Below are positions 31,735-40,912 of a DNA stretch of 64,000 nt, in pieces. The DNA lies in assembly GCF_014698795.1 (NCBI RefSeq), contig NZ_JACJTR010000007.1, positions 1-64,000 on the forward strand. Direction: 5' to 3'. Origin of the DNA: Nostoc sp. FACHB-892 (GTDB taxonomy: Bacteria; Cyanobacteriota; Cyanobacteriia; Cyanobacteriales; Nostocaceae). The notes beneath the pieces were generated by a model. It saw nothing but the letters and a program-made list of their open reading frames with translations, was not told the DNA's origin and ran no database searches. The position numbers were made by a program, and so were the translations under genes. Position 1 is the stretch's first letter, and the number at the start of each line of letters is the position of its first letter.

Positions 31735-33975
31735 ATGAAAATTTTACCATCTAGGATGAAGGCCAATCAGGCAACTCGCGGTAAACCACTCTATCGTCGC
31801 TTATGGTTTTGGGCAGGCTTGGGTTTAGGTGGTGGGATAGTTGCCTTGATCTACGGCGTTAGTTTAATAGATCAGACTTTGCCAGATCAGGCCGAGTTGA
31901 ATGCCGTGGTTAGAGAGCAAACACTGACCATCAAAGCTGCCGATGGAACCATATTACAACAACAAGGTGAAACTGCCAGAGAACAGCTAAACCTGGAACA
32001 AATACCAGATAATTTAAAAAAAGCTTTTATCGCCTCAGAAGATAGAAGATTTAAACAACACAAGGGAGTTGATCCTCAAGGGATTGTCAGAGCGGGTTTG
32101 AATAATTTGCGATCGCAAGGTGTGGTCGAAGGTGCTAGTACTATCACCCAACAGCTAGCGCGGATTCTGTTTTTGAAACAAGAACAGACAATCTGGCGCA
32201 AACTCAAGGAAGTCCGCCTAGCCCAAAAAATGGAGAATGAATTAACCAAAGATCAGATTTTAGAGCGTTACCTGAATCTGGTTTATTTGGGAGGTGGAGC
32301 TTATGGTGTGGCAGATGCATCTTGGGTATATTTTAGTAAATCACCAGACCAGCTTACTCTTGCGGAAATGGCAATGATTGCTGGATTAGCTCCTGCTCCT
32401 AGCTTATATGCTCCAGACAAGAATCCAGAAGCTGCAAAACGGCGGCGGGATTTAGTATTGTTACGGATGCAAGAAGATAAAATAATTACGCCAGAGCAAA
32501 GGCAGGCAGCAGCCCAAGAACCGCTAACTCTCAAAAGCAGTTTACCCAAGCGAGTACAAGTAGAATCACCCTACTTTACCAGCTACATCCAAAAAGAATT
32601 GCCGAAGTACGTTTCTTCTGATGTGTTAGCGAATGGGGGATTAGTAGTGGAAACCACGCTGAATCCAACTTGGCAGAAAGTTGCAGAAGAGGCGGTTGCC
32701 AAAACGCTGCGAAATCAAGGACGCTGGGAAAACTTTAAGCAAGCATCAATGGTAGCCATTGACCCCCGTAACGGTGAAATTAAGGCAATGGTTGGGGGAA
32801 AAGATTTTGGTAAAAACCAGTTTAATCGAGTTACCCAGGCACAGCGTCAGCCAGGATCGACATTTAAAGGGTTTGTATATGCTACTGCGATCGCTAGCGG
32901 TAAAAGTCCCTACGATAGTTACGAAGATGCGCCCTTTGTTGTAGATGGCTACGAACCGAAAAACTATAGTGAAAGGTTTCGGGGTCCGATGAACATCCGA
33001 GATGCCCTCACCCGCTCTATTAATGTTGTTGCGGTAAAGACATTGATTGATGTGGGATTTACGCCAACGATTAAACTTGCCCATGATATGGGGATAAAAT
33101 CTGAACTCAAGCCTACCTACTCTTTGGCTCTCGGCTCAAATGAAGTCAATCTGTTAGAGTTGACAAGCGCCTATGGCAGCTTTGCTACTCAGGGATTGCA
33201 CATAGAGCCTCATGGTATTACTCGCATCCTCAACCGTCAAGGCAAAGTGATTTGGTCAGCTAATTTCAAATCAAAACGCGCCCTTGATGCTGACAGTGCC
33301 GCCATCATGACTTGGATGCTACGCAACGTCGTAGAAGCGGGGACTGGTGCTGCTGCTCAATTAGGTAATAGACAAGTTGCTGGCAAGACAGGCACTTCCG
33401 ACGAAGCCCGCGATTTATGGTTTATTGGCTACATTCCTCAGATGGTGACAGGGGTCTGGCTAGGTAACGATGATAACCGCCCCACATACGGCAGTAGTGG
33501 TAGTGCGGCTTACACCTGGCGTGAATTTATGGCAAAAGCGGTAGAAGGGATGCCCGTAGAAAAGTTTCCTAAACGCCCTAAGTTAGAAGGTCGTAAAGGT
33601 ACTATTAAAGCCCAGTCCATCAAGCCCAAACAAGTGCTGAATCGTTCTATTTCTTCTAATGATGATTCAAAAAGGGAAAGTGCTAGAAATTCTGAGGAGA
33701 GTGGTTCATCTGGGAGACGTAGAAGGAGGAGGAGTTATTCTCAAGAAGAACAGCAATCGACCGATTATACCCCAAGACGGAGAAGGCGCGATCGCAGCCA
33801 AGAATCAAGTTCCAATAACTCTTCTTCAGAGTCATCTAGTCCACGGCGGCGATCTAGAACAGTAGAATCTGATTCTCCCCCACCTCGAAGAACTCGGCGA
33901 TCTTCCTCTTCCGGCAATAGTTCCGGTTCTTCATCACAGCCATCCTGGCGGGATAGACTTAGACCTTCTAATTAA
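31735..33975 (+). CDS. Class A penicillin-binding protein (glycosyltransferase/transpeptidase)
   Basis: The 746-residue enzyme polymerises and cross-links peptidoglycan. After a cytoplasmic tail there is one membrane anchor (WFWAGLGLGGGIVALIYGVS, about 28-47). The GT51 domain has the catalytic Glu in ASEDRRFKQHKGVD and EGASTITQQLAR. The transpeptidase has the SxxK serine in PGSTFKGF, the SIN motif (TRSINVV) and the KTGTSDEARD motif. The last 110 residues are a disordered tail of Arg and Ser runs (RRRRRRSYSQEE and similar), unusually basic, perhaps binding anionic polymers or other divisome parts. It matches the PBP1A family of cyanobacteria. Confidence 0.95.
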   Translation: MKILPSRMKANQATRGKPLYRRLWFWAGLGLGGGIVALIYGVSLIDQTLPDQAELNAVVREQTLTIKAADGTILQQQGETAREQLNLEQIPDNLKKAFIASEDRRFKQHKGVDPQGIVRAGLNNLRSQGVVEGASTITQQLARILFLKQEQTIWRKLKEVRLAQKMENELTKDQILERYLNLVYLGGGAYGVADASWVYFSKSPDQLTLAEMAMIAGLAPAPSLYAPDKNPEAAKRRRDLVLLRMQEDKIITPEQRQAAAQEPLTLKSSLPKRVQVESPYFTSYIQKELPKYVSSDVLANGGLVVETTLNPTWQKVAEEAVAKTLRNQGRWENFKQASMVAIDPRNGEIKAMVGGKDFGKNQFNRVTQAQRQPGSTFKGFVYATAIASGKSPYDSYEDAPFVVDGYEPKNYSERFRGPMNIRDALTRSINVVAVKTLIDVGFTPTIKLAHDMGIKSELKPTYSLALGSNEVNLLELTSAYGSFATQGLHIEPHGITRILNRQGKVIWSANFKSKRALDADSAAIMTWMLRNVVEAGTGAAAQLGNRQVAGKTGTSDEARDLWFIGYIPQMVTGVWLGNDDNRPTYGSSGSAAYTWREFMAKAVEGMPVEKFPKRPKLEGRKGTIKAQSIKPKQVLNRSISSNDDSKRESARNSEESGSSGRRRRRRSYSQEEQQSTDYTPRRRRRDRSQESSSNNSSSESSSPRRRSRTVESDSPPPRRTRRSSSSGNSSGSSSQPSWRDRLRPSN

Positions 33976-34024
33976 TGAAAAGTGGGCACTGGGCATTGGG
34001 CATTGGGCAATAATCAATAAGTTG

Positions 34025-34090
34025 TTATTCTTCCTCTGCCTCCCCTGCTCCCCCTGCTCCCCTGCTCCCCCTACCCCCCCTGCCCCATCC
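34025..34090. repeat. Pyrimidine-rich low-complexity tract
   Basis: Runs of CCCCTGCTCC units between the PBP and psb35-like genes. It is the complement of the G/A-rich tract type found between and inside other genes in this window. Confidence 0.55.
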
Positions 34091-34201
34091 TCTTTTCTAT
34101 GCAATATGAAGTTGCTCAAACTAAACTCCAGAGGGATGTTAAGTGATACGCTCATTCTATAGTGTGTCAAGTAGCGTTACTTAACATTGGAGAATATACT
34201 C

Positions 34202-34429
34202 ATGCACATATTGATGCAGGCAGCAGATTCAATCGCAACAAATGGTACTCATTTTCCTTATGCTTTCACCTTGGTGTATGTCGTTGGTTTTATTGCTGCT
34301 GTAACCATTGGTTCAATAGCTTGGTACAACTCGAAACGCCCCGCAGGTTGGGAAAGCAAAGAGCGTCCTGATTTTGTACCTAAGGTTGATAAAGAAGAAA
34401 CTCCGGGTCTGGGTGAACCGAAGTCATAA
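34202..34429 (+). CDS. psb35: Psb35-like photosystem II assembly protein
   Basis: The 75-residue protein starts at ATG 34202, eight bases after TGGAGA; a TTG at 34187 is less likely. One membrane helix (about YAFTLVYVVGFIAAVTIGSI) is followed by WYNSKRPAGWESKERPDFVP and an acidic tail. This matches my memory of cyanobacterial Psb35 (Ssl2148 type), a small protein that stabilises the CP47 module and its high-light-inducible partners during photosystem II assembly. Because it is short, the name is less certain than the existence of the gene. Confidence 0.65.
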   Translation: MHILMQAADSIATNGTHFPYAFTLVYVVGFIAAVTIGSIAWYNSKRPAGWESKERPDFVPKVDKEETPGLGEPKS

Positions 34430-34539
34430 TTTAGTCATTAGTCATTAGTGAGCCAGCGCGGTCTTGGGGGTTTCCCCCATGAGTGACTGGTGAACCCGTA
34501 AGGGTTATTAGTTATTAGACTATAGACTTTTGACTATGA

Positions 34540-34962
34540 TTAGTTTTGCACTTCAACCCAACGGCGGTAAAGCTTTTGAATTTGTTTGAGAAGTGCAGTG
34601 TGAGCTGGTTGATTTGAGCCATTGGGCTTGGCTATATCCTGTAACTCCGTCAGGAGTCTAGCTTCTTCGACGGCAACTTCGCCATCGCTATAAATTAAGC
34701 CACTGATGGCTTCAATCAGATTTTCACAATCTTCAAGGCTGGGGCGATCGCCTAAATACTCCCGCACCCAGTCATAGCATTCTTTTGGCTGTACAGGAAC
34801 TAATTCGTACAGCCAAGGCTTAATTTCGGGATCGTTAGCTAAACCTTTTGCTTGAGCTATCTCGCGAAGATATTGCCGTTCTTCTGGCTGGATTCTGCCA
34901 TCAATCCAGGCGGCTCCAATCAGGATCTTAACTAAGTTTTTCACATTGGAAGGGGTAACCAT
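34540..34962 (-). CDS. TerB-like protein
   Basis: The 140-residue all-helical protein has the two-fold pattern of TerB domains: KILIGAAWIDGRIQPEERQY (about 12-31) and later GLIYSDGEVAVEEARLLTEL, each with an acidic loop (D-G-x-I/V-x-x-E-E). The family includes tellurite-resistance and DnaJ-associated TerB proteins, which bind metal through such loops; the cellular role of cyanobacterial members is not known. It lies 58 bases downstream of rsmB on the same strand, so it is probably co-transcribed. Confidence 0.75.
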   Translation of the reverse strand: MVTPSNVKNLVKILIGAAWIDGRIQPEERQYLREIAQAKGLANDPEIKPWLYELVPVQPKECYDWVREYLGDRPSLEDCENLIEAISGLIYSDGEVAVEEARLLTELQDIAKPNGSNQPAHTALLKQIQKLYRRWVEVQN

Positions 34963-35019
34963 TGCTGCCTCCTCTGGTAGATTCAGGCCACTATCAAATC
35001 GTACAATCCCAAACAGTAT

Positions 35020-36432
35020 TCACTCGGAATTATTGGTTTTTCTTAAGCGCACCATAAAAAAGCCATCCATATCCTGTCGATGGGGCCAGACTTTAAACCA
35101 ACCTTGAGGCGTGTTATGGGCAGAATCAGGTAGCTCAAAGCCTTTTGGAGACTCAATTTGCCAATCAGGCGACTCAGCTAAAAATGCCGAAATCACTTCT
35201 TCATTTTCTGCTGGATGCAATGTACAGGTGGCATAAACTAGTACACCACCAGGCTTGACAAAAGTAGATGTATGTGTTATTAGTTCTTTTTGCAGCACCG
35301 AAAGTTCACGGACAGATTCTGGTGTCTGTCGCCAACGAGCATCAGCATGACGGTGCATAGTTCCTAGTCCAGAACATGGAGCATCCAATAATACGCGGTC
35401 TGCGGTGTTTTGAAATTGGTTGAAGTGGCGGCTGTCGCCAGTGTGAATTTGAATAGATTGTAAATTTAGCCGTTGAGAATTTTCTTGGAGTTTACGAAGA
35501 CGAGAAGGAGTGCGATCGCAAGCCCAAATTTTTCCCTTATCTGCCATTAACTCAGCCATGTGGGTTGTTTTACCCCCTGGTGCAGCACAGGCATCAATTA
35601 CCACCTCACCTGGTTGGGGGTCAAGCAAATGGCTTACTAATTGGGCGCTACCATCTTGTACAGTCCACCAACCTTCTTTGAAACCAGGTAGTTTTTGAAT
35701 TGACCCAGTATTACCAATAAATCGTAAAGCTTGGGGTAAATGAGGAATCCGTCTCACTAAAATACCAACAGATTGCAATGCCGCCTCAACTTCCTCGATG
35801 GAATTGCAAAGAGGGTTGATACGCAAGTCGATTGTTGGTGATTGATTCATCCATTCACACAATTGTTCTGTCTCAACCAAACCCAATTGTTCTAACCAAA
35901 CTTGAATAATCCAGTCAGGAAAGCTGTGTAAAATGCCCAAGCGTTCTACTGGATTTTCTGGAAGTTGTAACGGATCAAAATGGGGGAGTGGGGAGTGGGG
36001 GAGTAACAATGAGTTTTTCTCCTCTGCCTCTCTGCTTCCCTGCCCCCCTGCTTTTCTAAGATACTGGCGTAATAGACCGTTAACAAAACCTGTGAGTCCA
36101 GAAAAACCGTTTTCTTTAGCGAGTTGAACGGTGGTATTAACAGCAGCTGAAGCCGGAATACGCTCTTGATAGCGCAGCTGGTAGAAACCAAGATGTAAGA
36201 TGGTACGGAGGTCTAGGGGTTGTTGATGAGATTTCTTTTTGGCAAGTTGATCAATGAGAGTATCAAGAGTGCGCTGCCTTCTGACGCTCCCATAAACTAA
36301 TTCTGTCACCAAGCGGCGATCGTTATCAGGCAAACTGACTTTTTGCAGTACTTTATCTAGGGCAACATCGGCATAAGCCCCCTTGTGAACATCTCGCAGG
36401 GCGATAAAAGCTAATTGACGGGGGTTTGTCAT
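35020..36432 (-). CDS. rsmB: 16S rRNA (cytosine-967-C5)-methyltransferase
   Basis: The 470-residue enzyme has an N-terminal NusB-like helical domain (residues 1-130) and a C-terminal Rossmann methyltransferase: DACAAPGGKTTHMAELM (SAM loop), DAPCSGLGTMHRHADARW (catalytic PC motif) and YATCTLHPAENEEV (second catalytic Cys). It methylates C967 of 16S rRNA. Between the two domains is an unusual stretch, GGQGSREAEEKNSLLLPHSP and a few more residues, encoded by the G/A-rich low-complexity repeat (35975-36060). It lies at a surface linker, so activity is probably preserved. Confidence 0.93.
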   Translation of the reverse strand: MTNPRQLAFIALRDVHKGAYADVALDKVLQKVSLPDNDRRLVTELVYGSVRRQRTLDTLIDQLAKKKSHQQPLDLRTILHLGFYQLRYQERIPASAAVNTTVQLAKENGFSGLTGFVNGLLRQYLRKAGGQGSREAEEKNSLLLPHSPLPHFDPLQLPENPVERLGILHSFPDWIIQVWLEQLGLVETEQLCEWMNQSPTIDLRINPLCNSIEEVEAALQSVGILVRRIPHLPQALRFIGNTGSIQKLPGFKEGWWTVQDGSAQLVSHLLDPQPGEVVIDACAAPGGKTTHMAELMADKGKIWACDRTPSRLRKLQENSQRLNLQSIQIHTGDSRHFNQFQNTADRVLLDAPCSGLGTMHRHADARWRQTPESVRELSVLQKELITHTSTFVKPGGVLVYATCTLHPAENEEVISAFLAESPDWQIESPKGFELPDSAHNTPQGWFKVWPHRQDMDGFFMVRLRKTNNSE

Positions 36433-36569
36433 GGAAACAGGATTCAGGAGTCAGGAGGCTTTTGTATTTTAACTCTGCTAATTTTGGATTTTGGATTTCG
36501 GATTTTAGATTTTTCCTTCAATCCAAAATATAAAATCTAAAATCCAAAATTGAATGACTCCTAACTTCC

Positions 36570-38075
36570 TTATCGAGGCATATGGGGGTCTACACTGGCG
36601 ATTTCAAACTCACATGCTCTAGAAACCTGTTCTGCTGGTAATTTTCCAAAGCTGATTAATGGTAAATAAGTGGGGTTCGCCATCAATTCTTTTGCCAATA
36701 AGAACCCGGTAATTGTCCAAGTTTGATATTTCCGAGCTTGTTTGCCAATCAACCGCCCTTTCTTACCATCGTAATATTCTGGCCATTCATCTGTACTGAG
36801 CCGTCCTTGGGCAGTTTCAATAGCTTTTTGTGCAAGACTTGTTTTGTTAGTTTTCACAGCCGCAGCCGCTAACATCCACATTAAAACAGGCCAACTACCA
36901 GCATTATGATACGACCAGGGGATATTTTTGGGGTCACATCCAGTTACAATTCTGTATTCTTCATGTTCCAAAGCTGGGAAACAAATTTTCATTGGCATAT
37001 CTCCCACCAAGTCATCCCATCGATCCTCAATGAGAGTCATAATTGCTTGTGACTGTTCTTCGGTAGCTAAGTCTGAAATGATTGCCATTAAGTTTCCGAG
37101 TGAAAAGAAGCGAGTATCTAGCTGCGACGGCCCGACATTACCTGCTAGATAACCACCTTTTCTCGGCAGCCATTTGTCCAATTCATAATAGGGAACAGAA
37201 TCTACATAGATGTTGAACAGATTAACAGCACCCTTGCCATATTCTTCACTTTTAAAGCGATAAATTGCATTCAGACGATTAATATCTATCCAATAATGCT
37301 GACGAATATGAGCACATAAAAGAGGCAACCTATTATCAATGGCTTCAACAACATCGGAATTGCCTTGGCAAATTAGCAATTCACGAGATGCACGCAATGC
37401 CGTGTAAAAGAGAACTTGTAGTTCTATAGGATGCCCATAAATGCCCATACGACGGTCAATCATACAAGCGCCATCTGGAACCAACAGCGTTGGGTACATA
37501 TCAAAACGATTCGCCAAGCAGATTTCCATGATTAACCTGATCCCATTTTGGAATTCAGGTTGATAGGCTAGAGAAAAGTCTTCTGTGGCAACTACATAAG
37601 CACGCAACAAAATAATCCACCATAGACAAGAATCTACTGGTGTAACTCTAGCGATCGCATGTTCACCAAAATCTGCTTCTAAATATTCTTGCCCATTTTC
37701 AGATACAACTTTAAAGCTAGCTGGTATTAATCCTCGTCCAGGCTTATAGGCATCTAATGCTCTTTCTTTAGGCTGTAACTTTAAGGTTTCTTCTAAGAAA
37801 TTACGAACAATATCTGTTCTACCTTTGATTAGAAAAATTAGACCTGATGAGACAAAATCCCGAACAAAGCACTGGTCATAATTGAGAGCCTCTACAGATG
37901 CATCATAAGCGGCTACCGTCCCAACGGGGCGACCCTGATAATAGAGAATTGATTTTTCTAGTGTTCGCCACGCTTCTTCGACTTCTTTTAAATTTTCAGT
38001 AGTTTCTAATTCGTTTAGGTGCATCGCCAAAATAGCTCCATTGGGATTGTAAAGTTGTGGTAGACGCGTCTTCAT
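36570..38075 (-). CDS. GH100 alkaline/neutral invertase
   Basis: The 501-residue cytosolic enzyme belongs to glycoside hydrolase family 100, which splits sucrose to glucose and fructose without fructosyl transfer. The conserved start of the alpha/alpha barrel ([20 protein letters not shown], then VRDF with the acid Asp), [37 protein letters not shown] and [16 protein letters not shown] are all visible. In Nostocales such invertases (InvA/InvB) link sucrose to glycogen and nitrogen fixation. Which paralogue this is cannot be told. It is monocistronic. Confidence 0.92.
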   Translation of the reverse strand: MKTRLPQLYNPNGAILAMHLNELETTENLKEVEEAWRTLEKSILYYQGRPVGTVAAYDASVEALNYDQCFVRDFVSSGLIFLIKGRTDIVRNFLEETLKLQPKERALDAYKPGRGLIPASFKVVSENGQEYLEADFGEHAIARVTPVDSCLWWIILLRAYVVATEDFSLAYQPEFQNGIRLIMEICLANRFDMYPTLLVPDGACMIDRRMGIYGHPIELQVLFYTALRASRELLICQGNSDVVEAIDNRLPLLCAHIRQHYWIDINRLNAIYRFKSEEYGKGAVNLFNIYVDSVPYYELDKWLPRKGGYLAGNVGPSQLDTRFFSLGNLMAIISDLATEEQSQAIMTLIEDRWDDLVGDMPMKICFPALEHEEYRIVTGCDPKNIPWSYHNAGSWPVLMWMLAAAAVKTNKTSLAQKAIETAQGRLSTDEWPEYYDGKKGRLIGKQARKYQTWTITGFLLAKELMANPTYLPLISFGKLPAEQVSRACEFEIASVDPHMPR

Positions 38076-38954
38076 TTTCTATTTTTGCTATTCTCAGCAT
38101 AACAAAAACGATTCTTTGAATAGCAAATATAATTTGGAAAAAAATAATAAACTAACAATGAATAAATATGCTGGCATTTATCCAAATTTATTGATAGTTA
38201 ATTCGCTTATAATCTATTACTGTTTTGGTGAATTATAGTTGTTATTATCACAAGCAGTAACATGATTCTTCAAAACAGCCACACAAGATATATTTTTAGA
38301 TTATTTATGGTTCCCTTTCATGTCCATAATCTTAAGCTTTACCAAATAAAAATATATCTTCAGTGTTGTTTAGGATTTGCATGAAGTTAAAACTGGTTAC
38401 AGTATATTTACTTGATCAGGATTAGTTTTTGACACTAATAAGTCAGATTATTCCCCTATAAACTAATAATTTATAACTTTTTTTCAGAATATGCAAGATG
38501 AATTATTGAAAAATTTAAAATGTCAATACTTCTGAAGAGTTATATATTTTACCCTACTGATAGATGACAGGGGGTGTTTATGGTAAGTAGAGCCAAAAAT
38601 AGTAAAGCAAACAGAACTAAAATTTAAGTTTCACGGAGATAAGAGAGAAGACTTACCAAAATTGGTTTGTAGTCACTTTTGAATCACATTTGTTCTTAAT
38701 CCTAGAGATGGCTAAACTGTGTAACCCAAAGCACAAATTGTCTTGAATTCTGCTAATGAAGGTTGAAAGAAATAACAGTCTTCAGTTTTTTGCTAGTTGG
38801 AACAAACTAAACCAGGACTTATGCATTGAAAAGCTGAAATCTTGTTCGCGTAGCGCACTCCCCCTAAGCTACGCCACTTGCTTTGGGAAGACACTTTCCG
38901 GACGCTACACGTTCCGTTGACTTTGTTTCAAGCAATTTTACTTAGAGGAGTTTT
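38076..38954. other. Long AT-rich divergent intergenic region
   Basis: No gene is seen in 879 bases between the invertase and the rhodopsin gene. The left part is AT-rich with no clear structure. Around 38816-38930 is dispersed repeat DNA, including GGACTTATGCATTGA (like the MITE terminus at 48827) and an imperfect palindrome with GTAGCGCACTCCCCC. The rhodopsin ribosome site TTAGAGGAG is at the end. Confidence 0.4.
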
Positions 38955-39548
38955 ATGGATTGGCAGAATATATTTCATTGGCTCTACATAGCAGGTATGG
39001 CTACTGGTGCTATTTACTTTATTTCCCTCAGTAGAAATCCTCGTGGTGTCCCCAAATACGAGTATCTAATCGCCACTTTTATCCCTATTTGGTCGGGATT
39101 GGCCTATCTATCAATGGTTTTACCGCACGGTGATTTGCAACAGGGAAAGGTTTTAGTTGCCGGTCAAATAGCTCATTATGCTCGTTATCTTGATTGGATT
39201 GTGACTACCCCATTGTTGCTGTTGGCACTGTCCTTAACCGCAATGCATTATCTTGCCAAAAAAGACTGGACGTTAATCGCTTCTTTGATAGCTACACAAG
39301 TAATTGTCGTCGTCTGTGGTTTGATTGCCGACCTTTCTACAGTGCCTTGGGTGAGATACCTATGGTACATCAATGGCGTTGTTGCCTTTTTGATTGTTTT
39401 ATGGGGAATTTGGAACCCTTTGCGTGCCAAAACTAGAAGTCAAGGGCGACAACTATCAGAACTTTTTGATAAAATAACAACTTACTTTACAGTGTTTTGG
39501 GTTGGCTATCCCATTGTTTGGATTATTGGCCCTAGTGGCTTCGGTTAG
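38955..39548 (+). CDS. Sensory-rhodopsin homologue truncated by TAG before helix G
   Basis: The 197-residue ORF closely follows Anabaena sensory rhodopsin: SRNPRGVPKYEYLIATFIPI, GQIAHYARYLDWIVTTPLLL (helix C with its Asp), LIADLS, VRYLWYINGVVAFLIVLWGI and YPIVWIIGPSGFG. It then meets TAG (39546-39548) where the Anabaena protein, as I remember it, has Trp (GFGWINQT). The retinal-binding lysine lies in helix G, which is still encoded in frame downstream. As written, the product has six helices and cannot bind retinal covalently. A good ribosome site (GAGGAG) precedes ATG 38955. No gene for the soluble transducer follows. A TGG to TAG change, a sequencing error or amber readthrough are all possible. 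Confidence 0.85.
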   Translation: MDWQNIFHWLYIAGMATGAIYFISLSRNPRGVPKYEYLIATFIPIWSGLAYLSMVLPHGDLQQGKVLVAGQIAHYARYLDWIVTTPLLLLALSLTAMHYLAKKDWTLIASLIATQVIVVVCGLIADLSTVPWVRYLWYINGVVAFLIVLWGIWNPLRAKTRSQGRQLSELFDKITTYFTVFWVGYPIVWIIGPSGFG

Positions 39549-39785
39549 ATTAATCAAACAATGGATACATTTCTTTTTTGTTTACTACCTTTTTTCTCTA
39601 AAGTGGGTTTCAGCTTTTTAGATTTACATGGCTTACGCAGTTTGCATGACTCCAGTGAGGAAACAAGTGCTGACGAGGCTTTTGGCAGTACCTTCCGTTT
39701 CTTGGCAAGCATAGTTATTCCCAGGGTGTCACACAGGAAATCATCACATAGAAGAGTGCGATATTTACCAAGAGATTTTCGATGA
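39549..39785 (+). other. Detached helix G and C-terminus of the rhodopsin
   Basis: Directly after the TAG the same frame continues with INQTMDTFLFCLLPFF and SKVGFSFLDLHGLRSLHDS. This is helix G with the Schiff-base lysine in FFSKVGF and is nearly identical to Anabaena sensory rhodopsin as remembered. The frame then runs a further 40 residues of less familiar sequence to TGA at 39783-39785. With one sense codon in place of TAG the protein would have 276 residues. The lack of other damage points to a very recent change. Confidence 0.8.
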
Positions 39786-39826
39786 ATCAGTCAATTAGAA
39801 GTATTTGCTGGGCTACAGCTGAAGGG

Positions 39827-39929
39827 TATAGCGGTTCTCATTCAGATGGGGTACAAGATTATATTGCAAGGTGTAGGGGGCAGTGCCTTGCCCCTACGGG
39901 TGTACCTCACGTAAACGAGAACCGCTATA
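39827..39929. repeat. 103-bp MITE-like element
   Basis: TATAGCGGTTCTC (39827-39839) and GAGAACCGCTATA (39917-39929) are exact terminal inverted repeats, and similarity continues inward to GGTACA/TGTACC. The centre holds a second hairpin, GTAGGGGGCAGTGCCTTGCC followed by CCTAC. The flanks suggest a TA target. No coding capacity. Confidence 0.65.
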
Positions 39930-40243
39930 TATCCCTGCATACAGCAACGGGCCGGAACCTCAGTTTACAGTCATGAATTATTTGCCCTTATGGGCATATC
40001 TAGAAAAAATAGGTTTCTTTCAAAAGCAACGCTAAATGCACTTTGCAACTTTGGGCAAATTAGCAATAAACCAAATTTTAAGAATGCAGTTGGAGAAGCC
40101 GTTATGGTATGGTAACTATAACCATCGGTGGATGTTAAACATTCTTAAATCACTCAAGATACAGCAAACTTTAAAACATTTTCTTTGCTTATCATCAAAA
40201 AGTCATCACCTTGGTTTTCACTTTAACTCTCACTAAAGGAATT

Positions 40244-40390
40244 ATGAACAAAAAATTGATTTTTCTAGCTTCAGCAGTTGGAATAAGCGTATTTATGGCA
40301 GCCTGTGAACCTGCTGCGGAAACCCCAACAACCACACCACCGGCTACTACTCCAGCACCAGCAACTCCAGTAACTCCGACTACTCCCTGA
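40244..40390 (+). CDS. Small proline/threonine-rich lipoprotein
   Basis: A 48-residue ORF starts at ATG 40244 after AAAGGA. The product begins MNKKLIFLASAVGISVFMAA followed by Cys, a signal peptide with a lipobox (FMAAC) at position 21. The mature part is only acidic and Pro/Thr repeats (ETPTTTPPATTPAPATPVTP). It is likely a tiny lipid-anchored extracytoplasmic peptide of unknown function, possibly a cell-wall spacer. Confidence 0.65.
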   Translation: MNKKLIFLASAVGISVFMAACEPAAETPTTTPPATTPAPATPVTPTTP

Positions 40391-40426
40391 TACACCTTTT
40401 TTCTTGCTTGATATTTTGTAGAAACG

Positions 40427-40523
40427 CTAGTACGCCACGGCGGAAATAAAGCAACCATTTCAAATCTTTAAAAAGCTGATTCCATAATACTTTTGACTTT
40501 TGACTTCCGCCTTGCGGTACTAG
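40427..40523. repeat. 97-bp repeat, copy 1 (inverted relative to copy 2)
   Basis: Bounded by CTAGTAC and GTACTAG, with the rest matching the element at 48349-48445 on the opposite strand over its full 97 bases with few differences. The ends are imperfect inverted repeats (TACGCCACGGCGGAA against TACCGCAAGGCGGAA). No coding capacity. Confidence 0.7.
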
Positions 40524-40561
40524 TAGTCTGCCAAGTTGAAATTGATAGGTAAGTAATTTCG

Positions 40562-40585
40562 TAGTAAAGACTTAAGTCCTTACTA
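40562..40585. repeat. Palindromic hairpin
   Basis: TAGTAA-A-GACTTAAGTC-C-TTACTA is an almost perfect palindrome. The rest of the gap (40586-40912) before the sugar dehydrogenase has further short stems, such as GGGTGTTTCCCCTAGGGTG, and no gene. A leader RNA is possible but not supported. Confidence 0.45.
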
Positions 40586-40912
40586 TGAACCTTCGTGGAA
40601 TTCTAAGGGTGTTTCCCCTAGGGTGACGGCACAGGTAAATCAATGTATTTAAAAAGATAATGTTCTACAGAGAGAACGAGGCAACTGCCCGTCAGGGAGG
40701 TTATGAACAGTGGGGTACGAACATTTTCCCCAGTTCTGTATCGTCAGACCTTCGCAGTCCTCAACAATTTGTATGTAAAATTTGAAGGTCTTCATGGTGA
40801 TCGGAGAATCAAGCCTTAAACTACATCTCTAGCAAGTTCGCAACAAAAGGAAAAATATTCATTTAGTTATTTCAAAAACCATGCAAGTAGCAATTTTTTG
40901 GAGACAATTATT

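Noticed and set aside
34434..34520. Possible tRNA or small RNA downstream of psb35
   Set aside because: The GTGAACCCGTAAGGGTTAT hairpin and GGGGGTTTCCCCC are typical dispersed Nostoc repeats; no tRNA fold is visible.
39782..39976. 64-residue ORF after the rhodopsin gene
   Set aside because: Most of it is translation of the 103-bp MITE, and it has no family resemblance.
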